Shown: one piece after another, positions 18,285 to 27,274 of the stretch
How positions within the stretch are numbered: the first letter of the stretch is position 1
Layout: the number at the start of each line of letters is the position of its first letter
Source: Phycisphaeraceae bacterium
Lineage (GTDB): Bacteria; Planctomycetota; Phycisphaerae; Phycisphaerales; Zrk34
Direction: 5' to 3'
Assembly (NCBI GenBank): GCA_028282805.1
Contig: JANQHD010000035.1
Span: 1-64,000 of the forward strand
DNA length: 64,000 bases
Notes under the pieces: generated by a model
What the model saw: the letters and a program-made list of their open reading frames with translations, nothing else
Database searches by the model: none
What the model was told of the DNA's origin: nothing
Program-made: the position numbers and the translations under genes

Positions 18285-19040
18285 ATGTGCACCGTGACGA
18301 TCATTCCGCAAGGGCCGGTGGGCTTTCGAATGCTGTGCAACCGCGACGAGCAGCGGACCCGCCCGCCCGCGCAGAGCCCGCAACACGTCAAGCTCGACGA
18401 GTTCGACGCGGTCATGCCCATCGACCCGGTGGGCGGCGGCACGTGGATCGCCGCGACCGACCACGGCCTGGTCATGACGCTTTTGAACATGAACCTCAAG
18501 CTCGCCAGCCCCTCGCTGACCGGCGCGTCCGCCAAGGAAAGCCGGGGCTGGATCATCACCGAGCTGATCAAGTCGGCGAACTTCGAGCGGGCCTGCGAGG
18601 GGGCCCGGCGGATCGACGGCGGGCGCTTCAACCCCTTCCGCCTGGTCATCGCCAACTGCGAGCAGCTGGCCGTGGCGACCTGCGACGGGGCCGAGGTGCA
18701 CGTCGAGCGGCGGGCGATGCCGGGTAGGCCTTGGATGATCACGTCGTCGGGTCTCGGCGACGAGCTGGTCGAGGGGCCGCGCCGCGAGCTGTTCGACGGC
18801 TGGTTCGGCGACGAACGCGCCGCATGGGGCGAGCGGCAGCGCGCGTTCCACCGGCACGCCTGGCCCGAAAAGCCCGAGCTGTCGGTGTGCATGAGCCGGC
18901 CCGACGCGCGCACGGTGAGCGTGACGAGCGTGACGGTCAGCCCCAAGCACATCGAGATGGTCTACCACCCCGACGCGCCGGACGCCGAGGCACACGACGA
19001 GACGATCACGCTCGATTGCGTAGGCGGGGCGGTCGGATGA
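18285..19040 (+). CDS. NRDE/TANGO2-family protein
   Basis: A 251-aa protein starting MCTVTI with the hallmark CNRDE at residues 18-22 after the N-terminal strand, as in NRDE-domain (TANGO2-like) proteins. These have an Ntn-hydrolase-like architecture with Cys2 as a possible nucleophile, but no settled biochemical role. It starts 3 bp after the DinB-like gene and overlaps the next gene by four bases (ATGA), so translation is coupled. Total length matches family members. Confidence 0.88.
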   Translation: MCTVTIIPQGPVGFRMLCNRDEQRTRPPAQSPQHVKLDEFDAVMPIDPVGGGTWIAATDHGLVMTLLNMNLKLASPSLTGASAKESRGWIITELIKSANFERACEGARRIDGGRFNPFRLVIANCEQLAVATCDGAEVHVERRAMPGRPWMITSSGLGDELVEGPRRELFDGWFGDERAAWGERQRAFHRHAWPEKPELSVCMSRPDARTVSVTSVTVSPKHIEMVYHPDAPDAEAHDETITLDCVGGAVG

Positions 19041-21646
19041 CAGGCAAGCGTCGTCGCCGTTGGCGGTGGTGGCACGTCTACCTGCTGCTGCTGGTGCTGT
19101 CGAACATTGTGCAGCTGGTTTGGCCGGGCTGGCCTGGCGACGCCGAGCCGGCGAACCAGCGGGCGGTGACCGTGCCGCGCATGGGCCGCGCGGGCGAGGT
19201 CGACGGCAAGCCCGTCGAGCTGACCTACCGCACGTACGGCGACCCCGACTCGCCGATCAAGGTGCTGGCGATCCACGGCAGCCCCAAGTTCGGCCCCGAC
19301 TACGCCGTGCTCGGCCCGCTGCTGGCCGAGCGCGCCCACGTCGTGGCCTTCGATGCGCCCGGCTTCGGCGGCTCGACCAAGTGGGTGGGCGACTACGGCA
19401 TCGAGGCCCAGGCCCACTACGCGCTGGCGGTGATGGACCAACTCGGCTGGCGGCGCGCCCACGTGTTCGGCTACTCGCTCGGCAGCGGCGTGGCGCTCGA
19501 AATGTTCGACGCGCAACCCGACCGCATCCGTTCGCTGACCTTCTACGGCGGCGTCGGCATCATGGAAGGCGAGGGCAGCGGCGACTTCCAGTTCGAGCAC
19601 CTCAAGTACCGCGTCGGCTACGCCGTGGTGGTCGTGGGCTTCGAGCTCGTGCCGCACGGCGGGCTGCTGGGCAAACGCTCGCTCCGCCACGCGTTTATGC
19701 GCAGCTTCATGGACACCGACCAACGCCCGCTGCGCCGCGTGCTCGAAAAGGTCAACGAAGCCAAGCTGCCCATGCTCATCGTGCACGACCACGACGACGT
19801 GCTCGTGCCCGCCGCCACGGCACGCGCCCACCACGACATCGTCGAACACTCGCAGCTGGTCATGCTCGCCCACGGGCACATGGGGTTGTTCGAGCCGGCC
19901 GGGGCGCAAGAGATCGCCGACGCGGTGTTGCCGTTCCTCGAACAAGCCAGTGCGCCGGGCTTTGCCCCGGTCCGACAAACCGACGACACCTACGCGGCGA
20001 AGGTCGTCGAGGTCGATTCGCCGCTGCCGTTCGGCCTCGACCTCAAACGCGACATGAGCCCGTGGCAACAGATCTTCACCATCACCATCGGCTGTTACAT
20101 CCTCGAAGACCCGACCACCGTGTTCACCGGCCTGATGGTCGTCGCCGGGCAGGTCGACCTGTTCGTGGCGCTGTTCGGCATCTTCTTCGGCATCTTCACC
20201 GGCGACTTCTTGCTGTACCTGACGGGCCGCATCTTCGGGCAGAAGGTGCTGCGGTGGGGGCCGCTGACGAGGCGGTTGCCCGTGCGGCACATCGAACGGC
20301 TCAACGCGTGGTTCGACCGGCACGGCTGGTCGGCGGTGCTCGCGTCGCGCTTCATCCCCGGCACCCGGTTCCCGTTGTACGTCTCGGCGGGCGCGCTGGG
20401 CATGAAGCCCCTGCGCTTCGCGATGTGGACCGGCATCGCCGTCGCCATCTGGGCGGTGGTCATGCTGGCGATCGTGCTGGCCCTGGGCGAGAAGGCCACC
20501 TCGCCGTTCAAGTGGTTGTTCGGCGACAACATCCTCGCGCTGATCGCCGCCGTCGTGGTGCTGCTGTTCGTGGTGCGCGCGATCCTGCTGCTGTCGACCA
20601 AGGTCGGGCGCGGCAGGCTCATCGCAAAAATCACGCGCCTCTGGCAGCCCGAGTTCTGGCCGATGTGGGTGTTCTACCCGCCGGTCTGGCTGTACATCGG
20701 GTGGCTGATGCTCACGCGCGGCGGCCTGAGCAAGGCCACCGCCGCCAACCCCGCGATCCCCGCCGGCGGCTTCATCGACGAATCCAAGTCGCACATCCTC
20801 GGTTTATTTCCCGACGAGTGGGTCATCCCCTACGCGGTCATCGACTCGCCCGAAGCGTTACGCACCACGATGACCGAGCGCGGCTGGTCGTACCCGATCA
20901 TCCTCAAGCCCGACACCGGCTACCGCGGGCGCGGCGTGATGAAGGTCGACGACGACGCCGAGGCCGACGAATACTTCGCCCAGGCGCACGGCACGACGAT
21001 CGCGCAGGTCTTCCACCCCGGCCCGTTCGAGGCGGGCGTGTTCTACTACCGCCTGCCCGGCGATGACGAGGGCCACATCTTCTCGATCACCGACAAGCGG
21101 TTCCCGGTGATCACCGGCGACGGCGTGCACACGCTCGAGCAGCTGATCTTCCGCCACCGCCGCTACCGCATGCAGGGCGACCTGTACGTCGGGCGCCACG
21201 GCGACGACCGCGACCGCGTGCTGGCCGAGGGCGAGCGGTTCTCGTTGGGCGTGGCCGGCAACCACTGCCAGGGCACCAAGTTCCTCGACGGCGCGCACCT
21301 GATCACCGAGCCGCTGCGCCGGCGTGTCGACGCGATCGCCCGCCACCGCGAGGGGGTGTACTTCGGCCGGTTCGACGTGCGCTACGCCGACGCCGAGGCC
21401 TTCAAGGCCGGCCGCGACTTCGCGATCATGGAGTTCAACGGCCTGACCGCCGAATCGACCAACATCTACGACCCGTCGTTTGCGTTGTGGCGCTCGTGGC
21501 GTGTACTGTGTCGCCAATGGGCACTGGCTTTCGACATCGGCTGCGCTAACGCGCGAAACGGCGCGGCCACCACGTCGACTATCCAACTGTTGAAGATGAC
21601 GTACCACCACATGCGTCATCGCACGAAACGAAAGGTCGCCGATTGA
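19037..21646 (+). CDS. alpha/beta hydrolase - DedA/VTT - ATP-grasp fusion
   Basis: An 869-aa three-domain protein. After an Arg-rich start and TM anchor (about 12-30), residues about 60-310 are an alpha/beta hydrolase: nucleophile Ser147 in GYSLGSG, acid near Asp252-255 (VHDHDD), His279 or His281 in LAHGHMG. Residues about 340-550 are a DedA/VTT membrane domain with RFIPGTRFP (about 437-445). After two more hydrophobic segments, residues about 590-850 are an ATP-grasp ligase (KPDTGYRGRG near 622-631; FDVRY and IMEFNG toward the end). Start and stop overlap both neighbours (ATGA, TTGA). I do not know this combination as a described enzyme. A membrane-bound acyl/lipid conjugation role is inferred. 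Confidence 0.88.
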   Translation: MTGKRRRRWRWWHVYLLLLVLSNIVQLVWPGWPGDAEPANQRAVTVPRMGRAGEVDGKPVELTYRTYGDPDSPIKVLAIHGSPKFGPDYAVLGPLLAERAHVVAFDAPGFGGSTKWVGDYGIEAQAHYALAVMDQLGWRRAHVFGYSLGSGVALEMFDAQPDRIRSLTFYGGVGIMEGEGSGDFQFEHLKYRVGYAVVVVGFELVPHGGLLGKRSLRHAFMRSFMDTDQRPLRRVLEKVNEAKLPMLIVHDHDDVLVPAATARAHHDIVEHSQLVMLAHGHMGLFEPAGAQEIADAVLPFLEQASAPGFAPVRQTDDTYAAKVVEVDSPLPFGLDLKRDMSPWQQIFTITIGCYILEDPTTVFTGLMVVAGQVDLFVALFGIFFGIFTGDFLLYLTGRIFGQKVLRWGPLTRRLPVRHIERLNAWFDRHGWSAVLASRFIPGTRFPLYVSAGALGMKPLRFAMWTGIAVAIWAVVMLAIVLALGEKATSPFKWLFGDNILALIAAVVVLLFVVRAILLLSTKVGRGRLIAKITRLWQPEFWPMWVFYPPVWLYIGWLMLTRGGLSKATAANPAIPAGGFIDESKSHILGLFPDEWVIPYAVIDSPEALRTTMTERGWSYPIILKPDTGYRGRGVMKVDDDAEADEYFAQAHGTTIAQVFHPGPFEAGVFYYRLPGDDEGHIFSITDKRFPVITGDGVHTLEQLIFRHRRYRMQGDLYVGRHGDDRDRVLAEGERFSLGVAGNHCQGTKFLDGAHLITEPLRRRVDAIARHREGVYFGRFDVRYADAEAFKAGRDFAIMEFNGLTAESTNIYDPSFALWRSWRVLCRQWALAFDIGCANARNGAATTSTIQLLKMTYHHMRHRTKRKVAD

Positions 21647-22278
21647 CGTCTCCCCGCAGCGAAGCCGAGGTCGTCCGCCCGGGCAAGATCGCCGAGTCGC
21701 TGATCTTCGCCGGACAGTTCCTGCGCCACGGCAAGAAGGTCGCCAGCCTCGTGCCGTCGAGCAAGCCCATGGCCCGCCGGCTCAGCTGCGAGGTCGACCC
21801 CGCCCGGCCGCAGGTCATCGTCGAGCTCGGCACGGGCACCGGCGTGGTGACCGAAACGGCGATCGCGCGCATGCACCCCGACAGCCGGCTGGTCGCCTTC
21901 GAGCGCAACGCCAAGTTCGCCGAGATCACCGCCAATCGCTGCCCGCGGGCGACGGTGCTCTGCCGCGATGCCGCCCACTTCCACGAGGCGCTGGCGGAGA
22001 TGGGCGTCGACCGGGTGGACGTGGTGATCAACTGCCTGCCCACGCCCAGCCTGCCGGCGGGCGTCAACGAGGCGATATTCCGCTCGGCGGCAAGCGTGAT
22101 GGACGAGGTGCGCATGACACAGCTGACGGAGATCCCCATGTATTACTTCCGGCTGTACCGCCGCCTGTTCCACCGGGTGCGGTTTACGCCGGTCGTGCGG
22201 AACTTCCCGCCGGCGGGTGTCTACCATTTGCGCGGCCTGCGCAGCGATTTCGTCAGCGGGTTGCCCAACCGGGCGTAA
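21643..22278 (+). CDS. PmtA-like SAM-dependent methyltransferase
   Basis: A 211-aa class I methyltransferase. Motif I is ELGTGTGVV (about residues 60-68), preceded by a PSSKPMARRL segment that, with the FLRHGKKV lead-in, resembles phospholipid N-methyltransferases of the PmtA type and also rRNA dimethyltransferase-like enzymes. It starts with TTG at 21643, overlapping the stop of the upstream fusion gene (TTGA), so translation is coupled. It is the last gene of the operon; a membrane lipid substrate is inferred from similarity and from the DedA-containing partner. Confidence 0.8.
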   Translation: MTSPRSEAEVVRPGKIAESLIFAGQFLRHGKKVASLVPSSKPMARRLSCEVDPARPQVIVELGTGTGVVTETAIARMHPDSRLVAFERNAKFAEITANRCPRATVLCRDAAHFHEALAEMGVDRVDVVINCLPTPSLPAGVNEAIFRSAASVMDEVRMTQLTEIPMYYFRLYRRLFHRVRFTPVVRNFPPAGVYHLRGLRSDFVSGLPNRA

Positions 22279-22307
22279 AAACAAAGCGGCGCCGATTGGA
22301 TTGTGTT

Positions 22308-22336
22308 TTGCTAGGCAGCCTCGGTGGCTCTAGAAT
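22308..22336 (+). promoter_or_regulatory. sigma70-type promoter before DUF502 gene
   Basis: TTGCTA (22308-22313), 17-bp spacer, TAGAAT (22331-22336), 64 bp before the ATG of the DUF502 gene. It marks a new transcription unit after the methyltransferase. Confidence 0.65.
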
Positions 22337-22400
22337 AGAAGGCGCGTTCGGTACGGATCGTGCCCGTAAGCCGTTGCCTTGAAAGGGCATGTAGCCTGAG

Positions 22401-23384
22401 ATGAGCAAAGTCGACCCTCCCCAGCCCAAAGCCAGCTTCCGTCACTTTTTCTTTCGTGGTCTGGGCATCCTTCTGCCCACGGTTTTGACGATCTGGCTGG
22501 TCGTGCTGGCCTACAACTTCGTCGACCAGAAGATCGCCCGGCACATGAACACCGGCGTGCGCGTGCTCGTGCTCAAGGCCACCCCCTGGCCCCACGCGAA
22601 CGACAAGGACTACGTCTACGTCAGCAACAAGCTCGACCGCGGCACGCTCTCCAGCGACGAACAGCTCACCAGCGCCAGGGTCGTCGCCGCCGAGTCCGAC
22701 TGGGCCAAGCAGAAGGAGCAGCTCGCCGGCGAGAACGAGGCGGAAGCCCGCCTGGCCTACGTCAAAGAAAACCTCGACTTCGTCGCCCGCCGCCACCGCC
22801 TGCAGCTGATCTGGAACAGCATCAAGCTCGGCGACTGGGCGGTGCTGAACCTGATCGGCCTGTTCATCGCGTTGTTCCTCATCTACCTGATCGGCCGCCT
22901 GCTCGGCGGGTACATCGGCCGGCGGATGTACGAACAGGGCGAAAGGTTGCTGCTGAGATTGCCGATCTTCAAGCAGGTGTACCCGTACGTGAAACAGGTC
23001 ACCGACTTCTTCGTCGGCGACAAGGACGACAAGTTGCAGTTCAGCAAGGTCGTGGCCGTGCAATACCCCCGCAAGGGGCTGTGGTCCATCGGCCTGGTGA
23101 CCGGGGAGACGATGCGCACGATCCAGGCCAACGCCGAGCGTGCGTGCATGACGGTCTTCATCCCCTCATCGCCCACGCCCTTCACCGGCTACGTGATCAC
23201 GGTGCCGGTGGAAGACACCATCGAGGTGGCGATCTCGATCGACGACGCGCTGCGTTTCTGCGTCAGCGGCGGCGTGATCGTGCCCGATTCACAAGCGATC
23301 CAAGGCCAAGGCGAGCACACACCGATCGCCGTTTCCCAGCCCGCCGCACCCGGCGCTGGCGAGGAAACGGTGAAATCTGGATAA
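22401..23384 (+). CDS. DUF502 membrane protein
   Basis: A 327-aa inner-membrane protein with a TM helix at about residues 20-40 (GLGILLPTVLTIWLVVLAYN) and a second at about 150-170 (LNLIGLFIALFLIYLIGRLL), then a soluble domain with the DUF502 pattern (RLPIFKQVYPYVKQVTDFF). A 100-residue hydrophilic insert separates the TM helices. The family is widespread and uncharacterised. It lies directly upstream of HPF, PtsN and HPr on the same strand. Confidence 0.88.
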   Translation: MSKVDPPQPKASFRHFFFRGLGILLPTVLTIWLVVLAYNFVDQKIARHMNTGVRVLVLKATPWPHANDKDYVYVSNKLDRGTLSSDEQLTSARVVAAESDWAKQKEQLAGENEAEARLAYVKENLDFVARRHRLQLIWNSIKLGDWAVLNLIGLFIALFLIYLIGRLLGGYIGRRMYEQGERLLLRLPIFKQVYPYVKQVTDFFVGDKDDKLQFSKVVAVQYPRKGLWSIGLVTGETMRTIQANAERACMTVFIPSSPTPFTGYVITVPVEDTIEVAISIDDALRFCVSGGVIVPDSQAIQGQGEHTPIAVSQPAAPGAGEETVKSG

Positions 23385-23414
23385 TGGCCCCTAACCAGGC
23401 CAGGGAGGTATGAC

Positions 23415-23717
23415 ATGCAATTCAAGATGAGCGGCAGGCACCTCGACGTCACCCCCGCGATCCGCGAGTACTGCGAGCAGAAGACCGAGCGCCTGCACCG
23501 GTACTGGGACCGGATCTCCGCGATCACCGCCGTCATCGACCAGCACGACCGCAACTTCGAGGTGGAAGTCCTCGTCGATACCGACCACACCAAGCCGTTC
23601 GTCGCCAAGGAAACCGGCGAAGACCTTTACGCCTGCATCGACAGCGTCGTCGACAAGCTCGAGCGTCAACTGACCGACCACAAAGAGAAACTACGCAACC
23701 GCAAGCACATCGCGTGA
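23415..23717 (+). CDS. hpf: ribosome hibernation promoting factor, short form
   Basis: A 100-aa HPF/RaiA (YhbH-like) protein beginning MQFKMSGRHLDVTPAIREY. It binds the 30S subunit in stationary phase and inactivates or dimerises ribosomes. It lacks the C-terminal extension of the long form. GGGAGG precedes the ATG. It is followed after 46 bp by ptsN, an order like the hpf-ptsN pair of proteobacterial rpoN operons. Confidence 0.93.
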   Translation: MQFKMSGRHLDVTPAIREYCEQKTERLHRYWDRISAITAVIDQHDRNFEVEVLVDTDHTKPFVAKETGEDLYACIDSVVDKLERQLTDHKEKLRNRKHIA

Positions 23718-23763
23718 CGGCCGAGCCGTTGCGCCGCCACAGGGGCACAAGAGGAAACACGGA

Positions 23764-24240
23764 ATGAAGCTGGCTGATTTTGTCCTGACCCAAGCACTGG
23801 TCCCGCAACTGTCGACCACCGACCGCGACGAGGTGATCACCGCGCTCGTCGACGCCATCATCGACGCCGGCGGCGTCGACAAGGCGCTCCGCCAGGAGCT
23901 GATCGACGCGATCCTCGACCGCGAGAACAAGGGGTCGACCGGTTTCGGCAAGGGCGTGGCCGTGCCGCACGTCAAGCACACCAAGATCGAGAAGATGGTT
24001 GCGACCATCGGCGTCAGCGCCACCGGCGTCGACTTCAACGCCCTCGACAAGCAGCCGGTCTACTCCGTGGTCCTGCTCATGAGCCCCGAGGACCAACCCG
24101 AGGGTCACCTGCAGGCGATGGAGAACATCTTCCGCAACCTGCAGAACGACACCTTCCGCAAGTTCCTCCGCCAGGCCACCACGGCCAAGGACATCGAGGA
24201 ACTCATCACGGAAGCCGACAACCACCAACTGGCGGGCTGA
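23764..24240 (+). CDS. ptsN: PTS EIIA, fructose/nitrogen type (PtsN-like)
   Basis: A 158-aa EIIA domain of the mannitol/fructose family. The phosphorylated histidine is H69 in GVAVPHVKH. There are no EIIB/EIIC permease genes nearby, so a regulatory, PtsN-type role is more likely than sugar uptake. AGGAAACACGGA precedes the ATG. HPr is 76 bp downstream, so both phosphocarriers are probably co-expressed. Confidence 0.9.
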   Translation: MKLADFVLTQALVPQLSTTDRDEVITALVDAIIDAGGVDKALRQELIDAILDRENKGSTGFGKGVAVPHVKHTKIEKMVATIGVSATGVDFNALDKQPVYSVVLLMSPEDQPEGHLQAMENIFRNLQNDTFRKFLRQATTAKDIEELITEADNHQLAG

Positions 24241-24316
24241 GCTTCCCCCCGCCCGTTTGCCGCGCGCGACACCCCGCGCGGGCAAACGCCGACGACTTGG
24301 AGGGCTTGCCAGCGAT

Positions 24317-24598
24317 ATGGCCGACGCGCAGAGCTGTCAAACCACGGTCACGATCCTCAACCGGCTGGGTATGCACGCCCGGCCGGCGATGTCGTTCGTG
24401 GACCTGGCCAACCAGTTCCAGTCGGCCGTGACCGTCCGCAAGGCCGAGCAGGCCGTCGATGGCAAGTCCATCATGCAGATGATGATGCTCGCGGCCACCA
24501 AGGGCACGCAGCTGGAGATCGTCGTGCAGGGCCCCGACGCCCCCGACGCGCTCAGCGCCCTGAGCGAACTGGTCAACCGCAAGTTCGATGAGGATTAA
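24317..24598 (+). CDS. HPr family phosphocarrier
   Basis: A 93-aa HPr with the active-site histidine H20 in GMHARPA and a serine at the position of Ser46 (S51 in DGKSIMQM), so HPr kinase control is possible. It accepts phosphate from EI and passes it to EIIA domains. The ATG at 24317 is chosen because GGAGGG lies 12 nt upstream; a TTG 60 bp earlier in frame gives a Pro/Arg-rich unlikely extension. Enzyme I is not in the window. Confidence 0.93.
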   Translation: MADAQSCQTTVTILNRLGMHARPAMSFVDLANQFQSAVTVRKAEQAVDGKSIMQMMMLAATKGTQLEIVVQGPDAPDALSALSELVNRKFDED

Positions 24599-24705
24599 CA
24601 CGCGGGGCGACCGGATCTCGTCTTGCATCGGTCAGATTATTCTTGGTTTGGCCCAATTCCGAAGGGTACACTGGCTATCCCACGCCGAATTATTTCGCAG
24701 ACAAC

Positions 24706-25218
24706 ATGGAACTACATCATTTAAGACGGCTCCCGGTCCTGCTCGCTGTGGTCATGATCGTGGGCTGTTCAATACAATCAGATCAGCCAAGGGGGACTGC
24801 CATGTCCAAACAAGACGAGGATATCGCTGCGGTCAAGCAATTGATGGAGGATTGGGGTGCGGGCTGGAGTGCGGGCGATGCCGATGCGTTGGTAGCGCTC
24901 TTGGCCGATGAACCGGCGATCATCATGTCCAGCGAAACGCCCATCACCGGGAAGGAAGACATCCGGACGCTCTACCAGCACGTCTTCGAGAACTATTCCT
25001 TTACCAGTGATGATGAGTTCGTCCGCACGAGCGAGGGGGAAGAAATTGAACTTGTGATCGACGGTGACCTCGGCTACGTCTGGAGCAGCTACCAGAACAC
25101 GGAGACACCCCGGGCCGGCGGCGAGACGCTCGAGGACCACGGCAACATCGTGATCATCGTGCGACGCCAACAAGACGGCTCCTGGAAAGTCTCACGCGTG
25201 ATCGCCATCAGGAGTTAA
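24706..25218 (+). CDS. SnoaL/DUF4440-like lipoprotein
   Basis: A 170-aa protein: signal peptide with lipobox MIVGC (Cys about 20), then an NTF2-like SnoaL/DUF4440 domain beginning with the typical VKQLMEDWGAGWSAGDADAL. A second possible start (24802) has a better ribosome site (AAGGGGGACTGCC) but would remove the lipobox; a cytoplasmic short form is therefore possible. GC content is lower than its neighbours. The stop overlaps the end of the convergent VOC gene by four bases. Ligand unknown. Confidence 0.75.
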   Translation: MELHHLRRLPVLLAVVMIVGCSIQSDQPRGTAMSKQDEDIAAVKQLMEDWGAGWSAGDADALVALLADEPAIIMSSETPITGKEDIRTLYQHVFENYSFTSDDEFVRTSEGEEIELVIDGDLGYVWSSYQNTETPRAGGETLEDHGNIVIIVRRQQDGSWKVSRVIAIRS

Positions 25219-25643
25219 GTCAGCTCGTTCTTAAACAGCTCGATCAGTTCCCCGTCGGGCCCTTTGAAGAAGCAGATACGCACCGGCACGGGGTTCGGGC
25301 CCTCGGTGGCGGCGATATCGATGTCGGTCGGCTCCATCGTCACCTCGCAGCCGGCGGCGCGGGCGCGCTCGAGCGCGGCATCAGGGTCGGTGGTGCGGAT
25401 CGCGAAGTGCAGGATCTGTTGCGCCCCGTCGGCCGGCGGGGCGTTTTTGGCTTCGAAGATCTCGAGGTAGTTGCCGTCGCCGACGTCGAGCATGGTCGCC
25501 CGGCTGCCCTCGTGGTCCCAGGCGATCTTCGTGGTGAAGCCCATCACGTCTTTGTAAAACGCGACCGACCTGTCGAAGTCGCGCGCGTTGATGGCCACGT
25601 GGTGGAACCCGCCGCCGCCGAGGGTGGTGTTGGCGCCTGTCAT
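25215..25643 (-). CDS. VOC (glyoxalase/bleomycin resistance) family protein
   Basis: A 142-aa single-fold VOC protein with metal-ligand pattern FHHVAINARDFDRSVAFYKDVMGF near the start (His14/15), a Glu in YLEIFEA, a second His in ILHFAIRTTD, and ELIELF at the end. Such proteins are metal-dependent lyases, dioxygenases or binding proteins. It is downstream of the Trm112-like gene (14 bp), probably in the same transcript from murA. Confidence 0.85.
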   Translation of the reverse strand: MTGANTTLGGGGFHHVAINARDFDRSVAFYKDVMGFTTKIAWDHEGSRATMLDVGDGNYLEIFEAKNAPPADGAQQILHFAIRTTDPDAALERARAAGCEVTMEPTDIDIAATEGPNPVPVRICFFKGPDGELIELFKNELT

Positions 25644-25657
25644 CGTCTCTGCTCCGT

Positions 25658-25882
25658 TCAGTCCGGTATGTGCTCTTGGTGTTTTTGCTTGAACTCTTCG
25701 AGGCTCGCCACGCCCTCGGGCAGCTTGGCCGCGTCGGCGAGCAGCACGGGGATGCCATCGCGGATCGGGTAGCGCAGGCCGCCGACTTCGGCGACGAGTT
25801 CGTCGCCTTCCCGCCGCAGCTTCGACCGCGTTAACGGGCAGACGAGTATCTCCAACAACACCGCGTCGATCGCATCGCTCAT
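25658..25882 (-). CDS. Trm112-family protein
   Basis: A 74-aa protein with LLEILVCPLTRSKL near the start and YPIRDGIPVLL in the middle, the conserved core of Trm112/YcaR proteins. These are small partners or activators of methyltransferases; only one of the usual zinc-ligand cysteine positions is seen (Cys15). Its ATG shares the A of the murA stop (TGATG), so it is translationally coupled to murA. Confidence 0.88.
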   Translation of the reverse strand: MSDAIDAVLLEILVCPLTRSKLRREGDELVAEVGGLRYPIRDGIPVLLADAAKLPEGVASLEEFKQKHQEHIPD

Positions 25883-27168
25883 CACGTCATCTTCACCCGT
25901 TCGATCTGTGCGCCGAGCGCGCGGAGGCGTTGGTCCATTTTTTCGTAGCCGCGGTCGAGGTGGTAGACGCGGTTGACGGTGGTGGGGCCTTTGGCGGCGA
26001 GGCCGGCAAGCACCAGGCCCGCCGAGGCGCGCAGGTCGCTGGCCATGACCGGGGCGCCGATGAGTTTTTTCACGCCGGAGACCATGACCGTCGGGCCCTG
26101 CCGGTACAGCGCCGCGCCCATCCGGCTCAGCTCGGCGACGTGCAGGAAGCGTTCGGGGAACACCTTTTCGGTGATCATCGAGTTGCCGTCGGCGAGGGTG
26201 AGCAGGGCCATCAGCTGCGCCTGGAGGTCGGTGGGGAAGCCGGGGTAGGGCTGGGTGGTGACGGCGATCGGTTCGAGCCGGCGGGCGGAGCCGACGGAGA
26301 CGGCGGCGCGCATGGGGTCTGAGCCGTCGACGATGTCGAGTGAGATGCCGATGCCTTCGAGGCGGTCGGCGACGGCGGCCATGGCGTCGAGGGGGCAGTT
26401 GTCGATGGTGACGTCGCCGTTGGTGGCCGCGGCGGCGCACATGTAGGTGCCGGCCTCGATGCGGTCGGGCATGACGGTGTGTTCGACGCCGCGCAGCTTC
26501 TCGACGCCCTCGACGACGATGCGGGGCGTGCCGGCGCCGCGGACGTGGGCGCCCATGGCGTTGAGCACGTTCGCCAGGTCGACGACCTCGGGCTCGCAGG
26601 CGGCGGACTCGATGACGGTGGTGCCCTTGGCGAGGGTGGCGGCGGACATGATGTTGGCGGTGCCTAACACGGTCGAGCCGAACGTGCCGCCGAGGAAGAC
26701 CTTGGCGCCGCGCAGCTCCCTGGCGGTGGCGACGAGTTCGCCGCCGGACAGCTCGATCTCGGCGCCGAGCTGCCGCAGGCCGCGCAGGTGCAGGTCGATG
26801 GGGCGTTCGCCGATGGCGCAGCCGCCGGGCATGGAGACGGTGGCCTTGCCGCGTTTGGCGAGGAGGGGGCCGAGCACGCAGATGCTGGCGCGCATGGTGC
26901 GGACGATGTCATAGCGTGCCTGGCAGTTGAGGTCGTCGATGACTTCGAGGCGCATGTGGCCGTCGTCGGTGAAGGCGACCTTGCAGCCGAGTTCGCCGAG
27001 CAGGCGGGCCATGTTCTGGATGTCGGAAAGGTCGGGCACGTCGTGCAACGTGAGCGGCCCGTCGGCGAGCAGCGCCGCGGCCATGATGGGCAGGGCGGCG
27101 TTCTTCGAGCCGTTGACCGAGACCCGGCCCTTGAGCCGGCGTCCACCTTCGATGACAAATGCGTCCAT
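25882..27168 (-). CDS. murA: UDP-N-acetylglucosamine 1-carboxyvinyltransferase
   Basis: A 428-aa EPSP-synthase-fold enzyme for the first committed step of peptidoglycan synthesis (PEP + UDP-GlcNAc). The substrate-binding segment NGSKNAALP is at residues 19-27 and the catalytic cysteine is C117 in [11 protein letters not shown], so the enzyme should be fosfomycin-sensitive by that residue. Length is normal. It supports the presence of murein in this organism. First gene of the murA-Trm112-VOC set; divergent from the 98-aa gene at 27275. Confidence 0.97.
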   Translation of the reverse strand: MDAFVIEGGRRLKGRVSVNGSKNAALPIMAAALLADGPLTLHDVPDLSDIQNMARLLGELGCKVAFTDDGHMRLEVIDDLNCQARYDIVRTMRASICVLGPLLAKRGKATVSMPGGCAIGERPIDLHLRGLRQLGAEIELSGGELVATARELRGAKVFLGGTFGSTVLGTANIMSAATLAKGTTVIESAACEPEVVDLANVLNAMGAHVRGAGTPRIVVEGVEKLRGVEHTVMPDRIEAGTYMCAAAATNGDVTIDNCPLDAMAAVADRLEGIGISLDIVDGSDPMRAAVSVGSARRLEPIAVTTQPYPGFPTDLQAQLMALLTLADGNSMITEKVFPERFLHVAELSRMGAALYRQGPTVMVSGVKKLIGAPVMASDLRASAGLVLAGLAAKGPTTVNRVYHLDRGYEKMDQRLRALGAQIERVKMT

Positions 27169-27274
27169 GCGTTGATCCCGAGCCTTCGGTTGCCAGCCGG
27201 TAGGGTAAGCGATCCGTGCAACTTCTGCGACGGGCCGCTCCTTCGATTACCATCGGCCCAAGCGAGGTCCACCC

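Noticed and set aside
18731-19036. N-terminal extension of the 869-aa fusion by about 102 residues
   Set aside because: This part is in the same frame but lies inside the NRDE gene and is Arg-rich shadow sequence; the ATG at 19037 overlaps the NRDE stop as coupled genes do.
24599-24705. A riboswitch or tRNA-like structure in the leader of the SnoaL-like gene
   Set aside because: No conserved core or stable stem could be folded by eye.
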